Source: Hyparrhenia diplandra (lineage: Eukaryota > Streptophyta > Magnoliopsida > Poales > Poaceae). Taken from it: 64,000 nucleotides of DNA. A program made the translations under genes and the position numbers. The notes under the pieces were generated by a model. It was given only the letters and a program-made list of their open reading frames with translations. It did no database searches and was not told the origin of the DNA. The DNA is taken from assembly GCA_015847255.1 (NCBI GenBank), contig JADLZK010002807.1, positions 744,001 through 808,000 on the forward strand, given 5' to 3'. How positions within the stretch are numbered: position 1 is the stretch's first letter; the number at the start of each line of letters is the position of its first letter. Positions 35,212 to 46,850 of the stretch are shown here, piece after piece.

Positions 35212-36536
35212 TGAAAGCATCTAGGCCCCTAGTGTGGGGTTTCGATGATTGATGACAATATAAATTACCATGACTAACATGTGTTTTGTAGAAACAAGTT
35301 GGAGTTAGGTTATGGTAATAACGATCTCGGCAATGCGAATGGTATGCCCCCGACAATAGAATTCGTTTTCGTTTTCCAAGAATGGACGACAAGAATAAGG
35401 ACGGTTAGTTCCATTTGTTGATGGAGTTGAGTGACATCGGATTAGTTGTTAGGGCGTTGTTTTTCATTTTGGCCGTACTATTAAGGGGGGTACGAATGGG
35501 TAGCTTGACCTAGCTAGGTGAGTCTAGTGATGAGATGTGGTGCACACTTGAGTTTTCTAGCACTAGGTAGCTCAAAAAGTCCCTAAGATCAATTGGAGTT
35601 GAAGCCATTCACGAAGATGCGGAGTCGGAGGTGAAGTAGAGCTTCAAAGAGGTGACCGGACGCTGGATCTTTAACCGGAGCGCCCAGTCGCAGCGTCCGG
35701 TCGATTCGATAAGGTCCAGATTGGACCAAATTGGCGACCGGAGCCGGTCGATCAGTGGACTCTGCGACCAGCTGCATCGGCTAGCAGTTTTGAACTGACC
35801 GGAGCGTCCGTTCACCCTATGACCGAGCGTCCGGTCAAAGCATAGCATCAGTGTTTGAGGTGTTTGTTTGAATTGGATGTGGGGGGACTATACATACTTC
35901 ATCCCCATGACCTTGCACCCTCTCTTGCTCATTTGTTCTGAGAAAACCATTTGAGAGTGCAAGGAAGAGCAAAAGGTTAAGGAGGTGTTCATAAGCAAGA
36001 TTAAGCACCTCTTTAGTGCTTTGAGAGATTCAAGTGTGTATCCACTCTTCTCCTAGGCTTGTTGTGGTCAAGTGAGAGTTCGTGCTTGTCTCTTTTAGTG
36101 ATCGCCATCACCTAGACGGCTCAGTGCAAGATTATGGCTTGAAGATCACCCGGTGGAGCTTGTGGGTGGCTCAAGTGAGCTTGTGAGTGGTTGTGGGTTA
36201 TTCACCGTGACGGAGTGTCGAAGAATCAGCCCGTAGAGAGCGCTTAGTTCTTGCGAGGACTAAGGGCGACTCTTCGATACCTCGGCAAAACATCGCCGTG
36301 TCCCTTCCTCTCTTTACTTTGAGCATTTACTTTCCGCAATTCTATTTCATGTCCTTACATTCCTAGAGTTGTCATGCTAGAGTAGGATTGGAACTCAGGG
36401 TGCTAAACTTTGTGCGGTAGTTGCTAGAAACACACATAGGCACAAGTGGGTGAATTCGGGTTTTAGGTTTATTTTGCGCAAGAAAATTTTAGATTAGCCC
36501 AATTCAACCCCCCCCTCAGGCATCTTGATCCTTTCA
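35212..36536 (+). mobile_element. Copia (Sirevirus-like) 3' LTR, about 1.3 kb
   Basis: Begins TGAAAGCATC immediately after the polypurine tract and ends GATCCTTTCA, giving short inverted ends TGAAAG...CTTTCA. The 3' end carries the AGCCCAATTCAACCCCCC signature of many grass Copia LTRs. Length fits Sirevirus LTRs. No second LTR exists in the window and no target duplication was seen. Confidence 0.75.
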
Positions 36537-36564
36537 AGGTGCAAGTTCTTTCTCTTTCTAATAC
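36537..36564 (+). repeat. Left shoulder of copy P3, split off by a LINE
   Basis: GTGCAAGTTCTTTCTCTTTC resembles 33461-33482 in copy P2. The remainder of the copy resumes at 38146, after the LINE. Confidence 0.55.
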
Positions 36565-38145
36565 TTTTTTTTTATTCTCACACTCGGCTCTATGGCCTTG
36601 TATTGACTGAAGAATGCTCAGCTAAATCGCGAGCACATAAACGTGATACAAACTCGGGGAGGGGGTCAGTCCAGAACTAATACTGACCCGGGTCTCAACT
36701 CCACCCCCACAAGAGCAAGTTCATGAGCACAAGAATTACAATTTCTTGGAATATGGTCCACAGACATGGACTGAAAACTATCATCTATCAGCTCCCTGAT
36801 CTCGAGGACAAGATTACCTCCAACACTAAAATCTTGTGTGGCCGAGAGAAGCACCTCCTTCAACAGAGTTGAATCAGTTTAAAGCATGGCCTTTGAAATA
36901 CCAAAATGCACTGTAGATTCCAGCGCCTGCTTAGAAGCCATAGTTTCCGCCAGGAGGGCGTCGTGCACCGGTTCCCGATTACCTGCACCTGCAAGTTCCC
37001 AACTCAGACTCCTACCTGAAGCCGCCATCAATATTGATCTTGAGGACGTCCTTCGATGGGGAGCCCAGGCCTGCAGTATACATGCTTGGGGTCGAGGCGG
37101 CCTGTTGCACTCTTCATGGATGATTTCCCTGGTGATGTTCAACACAAGCTGGATCGTGGATTGGTCTGAAGGCATAAGTTCACCGGCATTTACTTTATTT
37201 CTCACCTCCCACCACCTCCATAGCAGCACACACACATAAACACAAATATCGCTTCTCAGCTTCAGTAACTCAAACACAAAGTCTGTTGCTGTCAACTGTG
37301 AAGCCAGCATCACTCTACATTCCTCAAGACCTACTCATCTCCAGATGCGGCGGACCTCTTTGCATTTTAAAAAGCAATGAGCTCCATCCTCTTCAAACCT
37401 GCAGCACACTGGACAAACTGTATCTAGGAGAATGCCTTTTCCTCTTTATTTTGCTCCTCAACGGAAGACTATTATGTGCAATTCTCCATACAATATGCTT
37501 TAGCTTTGGGGGTCCAGGCACCCTCCAAATCTTCTTCCACATCAATCTTCTTTGTTTTCCTTGGCCACTCGACGAGTCACCCTTCTGCTTGACCCCGATT
37601 GCTCTCATCCTCATCCTCCAGTACATGGTATGCCGACTTGACTGAGAACCTCCCTTTCTTGTCATAGTGCCATGCAACAAAATCATCACGGTCCAGGTGT
37701 ACCGGTATAGCCAAAATATTAGCCACATCTTCCATCCAAAAAATCTCCTTCACCAAATCAGCATCCCATGTACCAGTCCTAGGATCGATAAATTCAGACA
37801 CATTGGACGCCACCGTATGCCCACTGGGGGTTACAGGATGTCTCGTGACACCAGATGGAATCCACGGATCTTCCCATATACGAATTCGAGAATCATCCCC
37901 GACTCTCCAAATTATGCCCTTCTCCATGGCCCTCAGTCCTTTTTAACGGACTACGCCAAGTATAGGACATCCCTGGTGTTTCAGTGACCACCCACAGATT
38001 GCCATTGGGCCAGTACTTTGCTCGCAGCAGCTGTGCACAGAGGGAGTTTGGATACTGAATGAGCCTCCAACTTTGCTTCGCTAACATAGCCAGGTTTAAG
38101 AGATGCAGGTCCCTGTACCCTAGTCCTCCCTTCTCCTTCCTACTT
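36565..38145 (-). mobile_element. LINE (non-LTR retrotransposon), 5'-truncated
   Basis: On the minus strand, with frame changes: KEKGGLGYRDLHLLNLAMLA (RT C-terminal linker), SYTWRS, GIIWRVGDDSRIRIWEDPW, VPGPPKLKHIVWRIAHNSLP (zf-RVT region), then an RNase H-like region with DHIPRNCNSCAHELA. The 3' end is marked by a T run at 36565-36573, the complement of the poly(A) tail. The endonuclease and most of the RT are missing. It inserted within copy P3 of the duplicated block. Confidence 0.82.
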
Positions 38146-39260
38146 GAGGGGAGAGGTGGAGAAACTCGAGTAGTAATCACATAGAGTGGAACCACGATGA
38201 CGTTTCTTCTGCAGTGCAAGTTTGTAACGTCCAACAGGCTGGTGTCATTCATACGTGGGCCTTACGTTGGATTAGGGCTAATTCACATCATACACACTCA
38301 TACAGAGATGACCTCCCACATCTTCCATGTTCGATTGTCGTCTTACGTAGGTCTTACGTTGGGTTAGGGCTAATTCACGTCATACACAACGAACTCACAG
38401 AGATGAACCTACTCCCAGCTTGTATAATAGTGGTTGGGATGAGGCTCATTAGTTAGTTACGGGTCCAGATCGAGCTAGATCGTGGACCTATAGATTAGAG
38501 CTGACAGGCTCCATTAAACTCGGTAAGTCAGCTGAAACCGTACCCACGATGGACTAGTTACGACGAGAGAGAGAGGGAGCGCAGTCTACGACCATGATCA
38601 CATGCATGCAGCTCTTTTGTTTAAATCAGATGTCTACATAGTCAACCTCTAGAAGCATTAAAAATTAACAAATCCGATTTGCCATTGATCATTGCAGCCG
38701 ATGTGAATAGAAGAGTCTACAACATAGACTCATCAGTCATGCATGGAGGCTAATATAGTACAAAACAAATCCGATCGTAGTACGTGCCATTGATCATTGA
38801 TCATTGGAGCCTCTAGAAGTGTAAACCTCTAGAAGGATGCATCAAAAGCAAATCCGATCGTACGTGCCATTGATCATTGGAGCCGATGACCAAATTCATT
38901 GGCACTGTTAGGCTACAAGCATTGAGGCTAATATAGTACAAAAAAAAAAAGAAAGCCATTTCTTTCGTCTGGAGCTTGTTCTACTTTGTCCAACATAGGG
39001 ACACAGTCATGGCTGGTGTGCTTCAACATACCAAATGTCAAATTCAAGCATTAATTGCAGTTATGACGACGTGTACATTGTTGTGGAAATCTGGACATCG
39101 ATTGCGATGCCTGTGCAAAATGCCTGCACGCTACGGACGATGCTCTCACATTGTCATCATGTGCATCCATGTGTGCTGGTGTTACAGATGATTACGAGTA
39201 GATCTGACAAGATCAGCTGATAATCAGAGATCGATGCAACGTACGAGACAGTGTTACTCA
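38146..39260 (+). repeat. Copy P3 of the duplicated block, upstream of laccase B
   Basis: Collinear with 33456-34694, with small deletions and local duplications (for example repeated TGCCATTGATCATTG near 38790 and 38870). It ends about 290 bp before the laccase B start codon, so it may hold distal promoter sequence. Confidence 0.88.
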
Positions 39261-39470
39261 AGGTACCCAAACGAAGGAACATGGGTAGTGAACTAAAAAA
39301 AGAAGATAGGATTGTGTGGTTGGTAGGGTGATCTACACACAATATTAATGGTCGGCGTCAACACCCTGTCACATGATCACTCAATAAATTTTGTCCAAAA
39401 TAATGATGGTGTTAGCAGGCCATAATGCATGCTCCTCCTACCTGCTGAAACACTAGCTAATGTGAAGGCA

Positions 39471-39477
39471 TATATTA
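39471..39477 (+). promoter_or_regulatory. Possible TATA box of laccase B
   Basis: TATATTA, 75-80 bp upstream of the ATG at 39552. Position is acceptable and the match to TATAWAW is partial. Confidence 0.35.
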
Positions 39478-39551
39478 GTAGTAGTAGGCAAGGGTACAAG
39501 AGCACTGCAAAGCAAATCAAATACATACAGTTGAGTTTGCAAAGCAAAACT

Positions 39552-41832
39552 ATGAAGGTCTGTGTGGGACGACTCCCTGCTGCGGCCAAAGCAATGGTAG
39601 TCACCGCTGCGGTCGTCTTCCTCCTCTCTGGCGTGGCGGCTCTACCTACAGCCATGGCCGCCGTCGTCGAACACACCTTCGTTGTAAGCATATTGTTGAG
39701 ATCTCTTCGATCTGTGTACATTGATGCATGCATGCTTTCAGCATGTATACATTGAGCTAATATTAATGAGAACCAATATTTTCATGCTTGATTTTTTCTT
39801 AGAACATTCAAATATGTATGTATGTTATGTATGTTTGCAGGTGAGTCAGATGAATGTGACGCGCTTGTGCAAGGAGACGCTGGTGACGGTGGTGAGCGGG
39901 CAGCTCCGGGGCCGGCGATCGAGGTCACCGAGGGAGACTCGGTGGTCGTCCATGTCGTCAACCAGTCGCCCTACAACATGACCATCCACTGGTAATGGAC
40001 TAATAAGCACTTGGAGTAGTCTAGTCTATCTTTGGTCTTTCATTTTTCAACTCCAATTTGGTTTCAGTTTCAACCACAGATACCATACATTTTGTATCTC
40101 AAGAATTTCCTGTTGTCCATGCATTGCAGGCATGGAGTGAAGCAGCGGCTCAACTGCTGGTTCGACGGCGTGCCATGATCACCCAGTGCCCCATCTTGCC
40201 AGGCCACAACTTCACCTACCAGTTCACCGTCGCGGACACGAAGGCACCTTGTGGTGGCACGCTCCGTCCCCTGCCTGCGAGCAACCCTTCACGGAGCTCT
40301 CATCATCCGGCCCAGACCCAGCCATGGCGCCGCCGCCTCGTATCCGTTTCCCAAGCCTGACAACGAGATCCCCATTGTCATAGGGGAATGGTGGGATATG
40401 GATCTTGGGCAGTTGGACAAGAGGACAATCAGCGGCATCCTTGTCGATCTCCCAACTGGAAGCACAATCAACGGCAAGCTTGGAGACCTCTACAACTGCT
40501 CCACCTCTGGTGCCGTGGAAGATGGCTTCGTCCTGGAAGTGGAGTCGGCAAGGCGTACCTGCTCGGTGATGAGCGCCGGACTCTTCTCCGAGTACTTCCT
40601 CAAGATCGCCCGGCCACATGATGGCGGTGGTCGCCTCCGACGCCAACTACGTCAAGCCGTACACCACCGACAATCGCCGCCATCGCCGGCGGCTGGCGAG
40701 ACCATGGGCGTCCTGGTGACCGCCGACGCCCGCCGGGCAGGTACTACATCGCCGCCTTGGCCATACGATCGCCCGAGCCCGGCGTCCGGTGCCTCTCACC
40801 ATCACGCGCGGGATAGTGCAGTACAGCAGCGTCCTCGCCGTCGATGATGTTGTCGTCCCAGCTCGGCGATAATGCCCGACATGCCTGACCAGCACGACAC
40901 CACCTCAAGCTTCTACTTCCACGGCAACCTCACCAGCCTGCGCCCGTCACCACGTCCCCGGCGCCCGCGACGAGCACATGCTGGTCACGCTGAGCCTGGG
41001 CACCGGTGTGCGCGACGGCGGGCAGTCGTGCGCTAGAAGCGGCAGCAACGAAGTCCATCATCGTGGGCACCATGAACGGCGTCTCGTTCAGGCGCCCACG
41101 GCGTCGGCGTCGCTGGCCGAGGCGCACTACTACCACGGCGACAATGACGACATGCCGCCGCCGGGGCGTGAGCTCCGCGCGCTCCCGGACACGCCGCTGA
41201 GGGTGTTCAACTTCACCCGACCCGGCATACATCCCGTCACGGGCGAAGGAGGCGCCGCTGGAGCCGACGGAGAAAACAGACGCTGGTGCGGCGGTTCCGC
41301 ACAGCGGTGGTGGAGGTCGTGTTCGAGGACACGGCGGTGATGCAGAGCGGCGCCAACCCGATGCACCTCCATGGCCATGATATGTTCGTGCTCGCGCACG
41401 GGTTGGGAAACTACGACGCGGCGAGGGACGTGGCCAGCTACAACCTGGTGGATCCGCCGCTCAAGAACACCGTCGTCGTCCCCAGGCTCGGCTGGGTCGC
41501 CGTTCGATTTGTCGCCGATAATCCAGGTGCATTTCTACACGGTTTATTTACATGTCCTGATTTTTTTTTTGTCACAAAAGATGTATCTCATGCTCAAGAA
41601 CTTTTGTTTCTTGTGTACAGGAACATGGTACATCCATTGCCACTTCGATTTCCATCTGTCCATGGGCATGGTGGCCGTTTTCATTGTAGAGGATGGATCA
41701 TCAAAGGACACCTCCCTTCCTCCACCTCCTGCAGATTTACCAAAATGTGGCTCTAACAAAGGAGGCCTTGATTTGCCTGTAGAATCCTACCTCCAAAATG
41801 AAAAGAGTCGCAAGACAGTGTCGGGCAAGTGA
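39552..41832 (+). pseudogene. LAC: Laccase (multicopper oxidase), frameshifted copy B
   Basis: Same enzyme family as copy A; predicted to be secreted. Exon 1 is 39552-39683 (signal peptide, ends VVEHTFV, GTAAGC donor). Exon 2 is 39841-39991 (VSQMNVTRLCKETLVTVVSG). A long exon runs 40130-41526 and the last exon is 41621-41832 (stop 41830-41832). Copper-site motifs: the exon 2/3 junction IHW-HG, GTLWWHA (after correcting one missing G), NPMHLHGHDMFVLAHG and HCHFDFHLSMGM. Exon 2 is one base shorter than in copy A (CTCCGGGG lacks a C). Further one- or two-base changes occur near 40174, 40243, 40270, 40550, 40610 and several times in 40650-41290. Splice sites are intact. It lacks the intron that copy A has between exons 3 and 4, but has a 94-bp intron (41527-41620) that copy A lacks. 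Confidence 0.86.
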
Positions 41833-43178
41833 AGGAACCTGTCAGAGCACATATGCTGGTTACTAGCACAGTTTCGGTCTTGTTTAGATGTAGTCAGATT
41901 CGCACCAATCCACGTGTGTTAGTGGATTAGCTAGTGTGGAACTTGAACTAAATTCCACCCAATACAACCCAACACATGTGGACTTAAGTGAATCCAATAA
42001 CATCAAACAATCATGAAAGTATATTTAGAAACTATTAGGTCTTATTTGCTGAGGTGGTTACCATAATCACCCCAAACCGAGCTTTAGAACTCTCCTCTCC
42101 AGTTCACTTGGTGACATTAGCAGTCCCTGGATCCGTATATATCCATGGCCCATGTGTAATGTTGTCGCATGTAAGAACACTCATAATGCAGACTCTATAT
42201 AGAGTCTAAGACTAATAAAGTATATATTATCTCTTTATTATTAGAAAAAAAAGTATATATACACATATATAAGACATAGATTCTTGGTTTTCTCTCTATC
42301 TTCAATATTTAACTGCCACATCAGCCAAGTTTAATAAATATGAAGGTAATAAATAGACATAGACTTTATATTATAAGTACCTTAATTAACAAAATTATTA
42401 GCTGAATCACTTTATCCTTGTTTGTTTTAATGAAACTTTCTAACACTGTGGTGATCTCCCCATAGTTTTTCTGTTAAAAAAACAAAGCTCAAAAGAATTG
42501 ACACTCGGAAGCTCCGTGCTGTTGACTTTTGAGCCAAGCTGGGATTGCAGATCAGCATATGCTTGGAGCGAGGCAGCAGGCGCTTGACTTTTCAGCCTTG
42601 TGTGAACGCATATGGCTGGAGTGGAACACTTGGCGGGCATCATGTGCTTAAAACTTCAGGTGCGACTCTGTTTCCAAAAAAATAGATTGGGAGTTGATTG
42701 AGATCTCGATCCATGCATCATGGTTTACAGTGGTCTGCTCGATAATGCATGCACCCATTACTCGAAGGTTGCGTTGACTGTATCACGCTGAAATCAAGGT
42801 ACGATTGGTCTCGAATTTTGAGTAAGAGTAGTACGGAGTACATACTACAAAAAACTCCTGTTCAGAGTCATGACAGATGGAGTAAAGCACTCGAATCGAT
42901 AAAACTCTGCCACGTCAACGGATTCTTCGAAGTAACAAAATGATAGATTAACGAGGGCCACGAAGAGCAGCAAACATGGCCTAGCTGTGCATGTGTCTCT
43001 CTCGCGGGGAATGCCTACAGCCTACAGCTAAATTTATCCTTCCGAAAGCATTTCAACGTCAAATACAGGATCACTAGGTTCCTAGCATCTTGATAGATGC
43101 AGGCGTCGACAACTAATGCGTGTTCACATCAAGTCCGGCCAATTGCAACCTTTTGGAGTATTTCCAAAAATGTGTCAA
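41833..43178. other. Intergenic, 3' of laccase B
   Basis: 41870-42060 resembles the termini of common grass DNA transposons. 42170-42380 has a MITE-like AGACTCTATATAGAGTCTAA palindrome. No complete element or gene could be defined. Confidence 0.35.
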
Positions 43179-43210
43179 TCTTACTATTACTAATTTAAGG
43201 AGCCTTTACA
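43179..43210 (+). mobile_element. Probable Helitron 5' terminus
   Basis: TCTTACTATTACTAATTTAA preceded by A, the A|TC start seen in grass Helitrons. It matches the terminus at 47025. C/T-rich, leader-like sequence follows (43255-43420). No 3' end (hairpin plus CTAG) was found for it. Confidence 0.4.
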
Positions 43211-43437
43211 TTAATTTCCACGTTACCACAACCACCTCCCATCCAAACTCCCCGCTACCTTCTCGCCAATAATGCATAGCTATCGTCTTCCTTGCCCTCT
43301 TCTCTCACCGGCGTTAGGGTTCTCACCGGCATTGTGCTCGATCTGTTGCTAGGTCCGGGCTGGAGGTGGCGGTTCCTGTGGCCATGGATGTTGTTGTGGA
43401 ATGCCTCAAGATGGCCTACAAGTGGGTGTGTTGAGGC

Positions 43438-43913
43438 CAGTGGCGTAGCCAAGGGGGGGCTGGCAGGCCACCCCCCAAGGTTTCCAAGCAATTTTTTTAC
43501 TAGTATAAGTCCATGGTTTTTATTTATTCCATCTTAATATAAACAAAAATAAGTTCTTCTAGATAATTAACTTTGATGTATGTGTAGTAATTTTTACTAG
43601 TATAAGTCCTTCTAGATAATTAAATCATGCAAAACACAATTAAATAAGATTACGAAGCACATTAGAAGGACTGAAACATAGACATCAAAGTTTACAAAAT
43701 CATCTCAGATGCCTTCTTGTTAAGGGGTTATTGTCTACCACTAAAAAAATAGTGTCTTTGCTCCAAGAGTGTATATAAAAATGTGAGTACTCGTGCCAAG
43801 TCGATAAATTAATAGTCAGCATAAAAAATCTAAGGTAACTCGATGTGCTCATTTTTTTACAAGTTGGATTTGCTTGCCACCCCCCTTATGAATAATTCTT
43901 GGCTCCGCCACTG
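43438..43913. mobile_element. hAT-type MITE, 476 bp
   Basis: Terminal inverted repeats CAGTGGCGTAGCCAAG (left) and CTTGGCTCCGCCACTG (right). An 8-bp target duplication with one mismatch flanks it: GTTGAGGC at 43430-43437 and GTTGAGGT at 43914-43921. A short T-rich interior has no transposase. It shares terminal sequence with 15339-15769. Confidence 0.88.
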
Positions 43914-44595
43914 GTTGAGGTCGTGGGTGCTGGGCTTAGTTTTCTTCTTGGTCTGCAGGTGGATGGAGATGTAAAGGGGAGTAGGACGAGCATGGACAGG
44001 GGAGGAACCCATTGTTGTTAACTCTGTAGCTTTTGGCAACAATTTTACTATGCCTGATTTGGTGATAACTCTGCAGCAATGGGTTCAATGATAGCTTTTG
44101 GCAACAGAATTCTATGTGTTGACCTGGTGAGTCTTAAAAATGGCTGCCAAGCTTCTCGCGATGTGACCGGTTAGAGTGGTGAGCTCTAGTACTCTCCTGT
44201 CCGAACTGGGTTTGAAGCTTGACACCTTCTTATTTTCAAGGTTATAGGAGAGTCTTCTCCTATAATCCGAGTATTTTTATTATTTCTTAAAAATGGCCAT
44301 CTTAGTTATCAATAGAGCAAGCGTCCTTTAGTTAACACTTTCTTATCCATTGAATAATTATGTATAATTTCTAAGTTATCCCTCATTAATGCTGCAACCA
44401 ATTCAATATCAGATTTTATTTTACTTGCATATTATTCTAAGTTGTTATTCATGTACACAAGTTTTCCTCATACAGGTTCAGATGTACTATTTGTTACAAT
44501 CACACTATCAGGATCTGTTTATTTGGAATCCTTTATTTTCATGGATTGGGAGGTATAAGCTGCCAAACATATTGTTAGTCCTACCTTCTAGCTCT
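43914..44595. other. Intergenic, no gene seen
   Basis: A tract near 44020-44110 repeats TAACTCTGYAGC and TTTTGGCAACA. There is no coding signal. Confidence 0.35.
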
Positions 44596-44611
44596 GAGTA
44601 TCGTATAAATA

Positions 44612-44917
44612 GTGAAGGGGTTCACAGCGCAATGGCAAAGTCCATTGGTTGGGTGGCTCCCACCCGGGGTTCAAATCTGGGTCCAACACTTTATCCTGAA
44701 TTTATTTCAGACTTTTTCGGCGCTATGCATTAAGTGGTAGGCGACGTCCCCGTCGATAGCGAGGCGCCTGTGGTGACTTCGTGAACTTCAGGATTTGCCG
44801 GCTCAGTCCTTCGGAGGTGCTCATAGGGGTAGGGTTTGCGCGACGTGTGTCATAGGGGTGAGTGTGTGTGCGTGTTGAGTGTCTGCGTTATCTTGTGTAA
44901 TCTCAAAAAAAAAAAAA
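44612..44917 (+). mobile_element. tRNA-derived SINE with target-site duplication
   Basis: 5' tRNA-like head with box-A-like CAGCGCAATGG and box-B GGTTCAAATCT, a GC-rich body (GGCGACGTCCCCGTCGATAG) and a TCTC(A)13 tail. A 16-bp target duplication with one mismatch flanks it: GAGTATCGTATAAATA at 44596-44611 and GAGTATCGTAGAAATA at 44918-44933. Confidence 0.88.
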
Positions 44918-45448
44918 GAGTATCGTAGAAATAATAATGGTTCTACAATTTAGTAAAATTAAGCCTTGCATTTCTATGAAACGTTTATTACTAAAATCTT
45001 ATGTATATTATTCTGCACGTGCACGTGTAACAGTATAAGCAGAAAGTATAGTCGTTGAAGAGCCCAATTTAACTATCAAAAAATATTAGGTGAATATAAA
45101 TTATCCATTATTTAGTTTGTTCCTAATGTTGATACTTTCATGCCAATAAGCACAACCTAGCTTTGGGCATATTTCTTTTTGGGCCATATAAAATTTTCTG
45201 AATCTTATATCCTCTTCTGGAGTATAGTAGCTACTGGAACAACATTTATCTTGTATTTTTTCAAGTATAAAATTTCAGATTATACCATCTCATTTCCTAA
45301 TAGTTACTAATTACTTTGTGCTTTTTATTCGGATTGTACCAGCGGCAACTACAATTGGTGAAGACGGCCCGCCTCCTTCCTGGGACCTATTTGGTTGTTT
45401 TGACTCGAAAGGTACTCCATACAATTGCTGAAGACGGTCCGTAAGGTA

Positions 45449-45596
45449 CTTCCTCTATTCCAAATTGTAGGTCGTTTTGGCTTTTTTCTAGATGCATTTA
45501 TTTTGTTATGCATCTAGACATAGTGTATAACTAGGTGCATAGCAAAAGCAATGTATCTAGAAAAGCCAAAGTGAACTATAATTTAGAACGGAGGAC
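45449..45596. mobile_element. Stowaway-type MITE, 148 bp
   Basis: Near-palindromic: CTTCCTCTATTCCAAATTGT at the left pairs with ACTATAATTTAGAACGGAGG at the right, with GCATCTAGACATAGTGTATA in the loop region. TA flanks. Same family as 55637-55783. Confidence 0.85.
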
Positions 45597-45769
45597 TACA
45601 CCAGTAGTTTTTCTCTCCTATTGGCCTGTTTTTATATGGCTGCCCTATTGTACAATAAATAAATGGCTGGCCTGTTCTTTTTGTTACATAGTAATCCAAT
45701 GAACATGACTTTGAGAGACTATGTTAGAATTAAAAGAGGGGAGCAAGAGGGACGACGACATGATGGTCT

Positions 45770-46850
45770 TTCTACCAAGGGACGACGACCTAATACCTAA
45801 TCTGATATTGCTATGTAGTAGTGAAAATTTTATTGGATATCATGTTTCTTGCTATTGATGACATATATGTGACTACTCTGTTTTATTCGCTTCCAACTTG
45901 TAGTTTCAGATGCTAAACAATACTATTAGGTTTTTCATTGTTGAACTAAGTAGCATGCCATGAAATAGGCAGTATTTGTTAGTTCAAATGCTAAACAGTA
46001 CTTAAAAGTGTGTATGCTTTCACCAAAGTGTGTATCTGCGAGATGCATTTTGGTTCAGCCTGGGGAAGTGGCCACGTATTCTTCAATTGCATGTTTTTCT
46101 TGTTTGCATGGAGTTAACCATGCCATGTCTGATGCGTTGTTGTATTCTCTTTGTAACCAAAGACCACGACCTAACGCCTAATCTGATATTGCTAAGTACT
46201 AGGTAATGGTGAAAATTTTATTGGATATCATTTTCTTTGCTATTGACGACATACAGACTATATGTTGATCATTTTCTCATTGAATTCAGTTTCAAAAACA
46301 ATCATTTTCTCATTGAATGGGTGATCTTTCATGGACCGGAGAAATAGAGAACTTGAGGCACTTGTTACTTTTTTTAATTGAAACCGTGGGCCAAAAGCCC
46401 CCACCCCCCCCAGCCTTAATTAATTATGGGAAAAAAAAAAAAAAGGTACAGAGATGAATAAAACTTACATAAGTCAAAAAAAAAAAACAAACAGAGTTAT
46501 AAGGCATTGAGCCATAGGATGATCAGTGATGGAGAGCAGGCTTGATTCACTGTTACTTGCTGAGTGATTTATATTGTTGTTTTTGTTCGAGAGTACGTGC
46601 TTGAACTTCCCTTTAAATGTTGATTACAAGGCTGTGGCTACTCTGTTTTATTCGCTTCCAACTTGTAGTTTCAGATGCTAAACAATATTTATTAGCTTTG
46701 TCCGTTGAACTAAGTAGCATGCCATGAACTAGGCAGTATTTGTTAGTTCAAATGCTAAACAGTACTTAAAAGTGTGTATGCTTTCACCAAAGTGTGTATC
46801 TGCGAGATGCATCTTGATTCAGCCTGCGGAAGTGTCAGGAGCCCTGCCGT
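45770..46850 (+). repeat. Imperfect tandem/dispersed duplication
   Basis: GACGACCTAATACCTAATCTG to GCTATTGATGACATA (45782-45872) recurs at 46165-46250. TTTATTCGCTTCCAACTTGT to ATCTGCGAGATGCAT (45881-46050) recurs at 46647-46812. A third partial match, GAAGTGGCCACGTATTCTTC, is at 46064 and 52480. It is non-coding and probably an unclassified transposon remnant. Confidence 0.75.
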
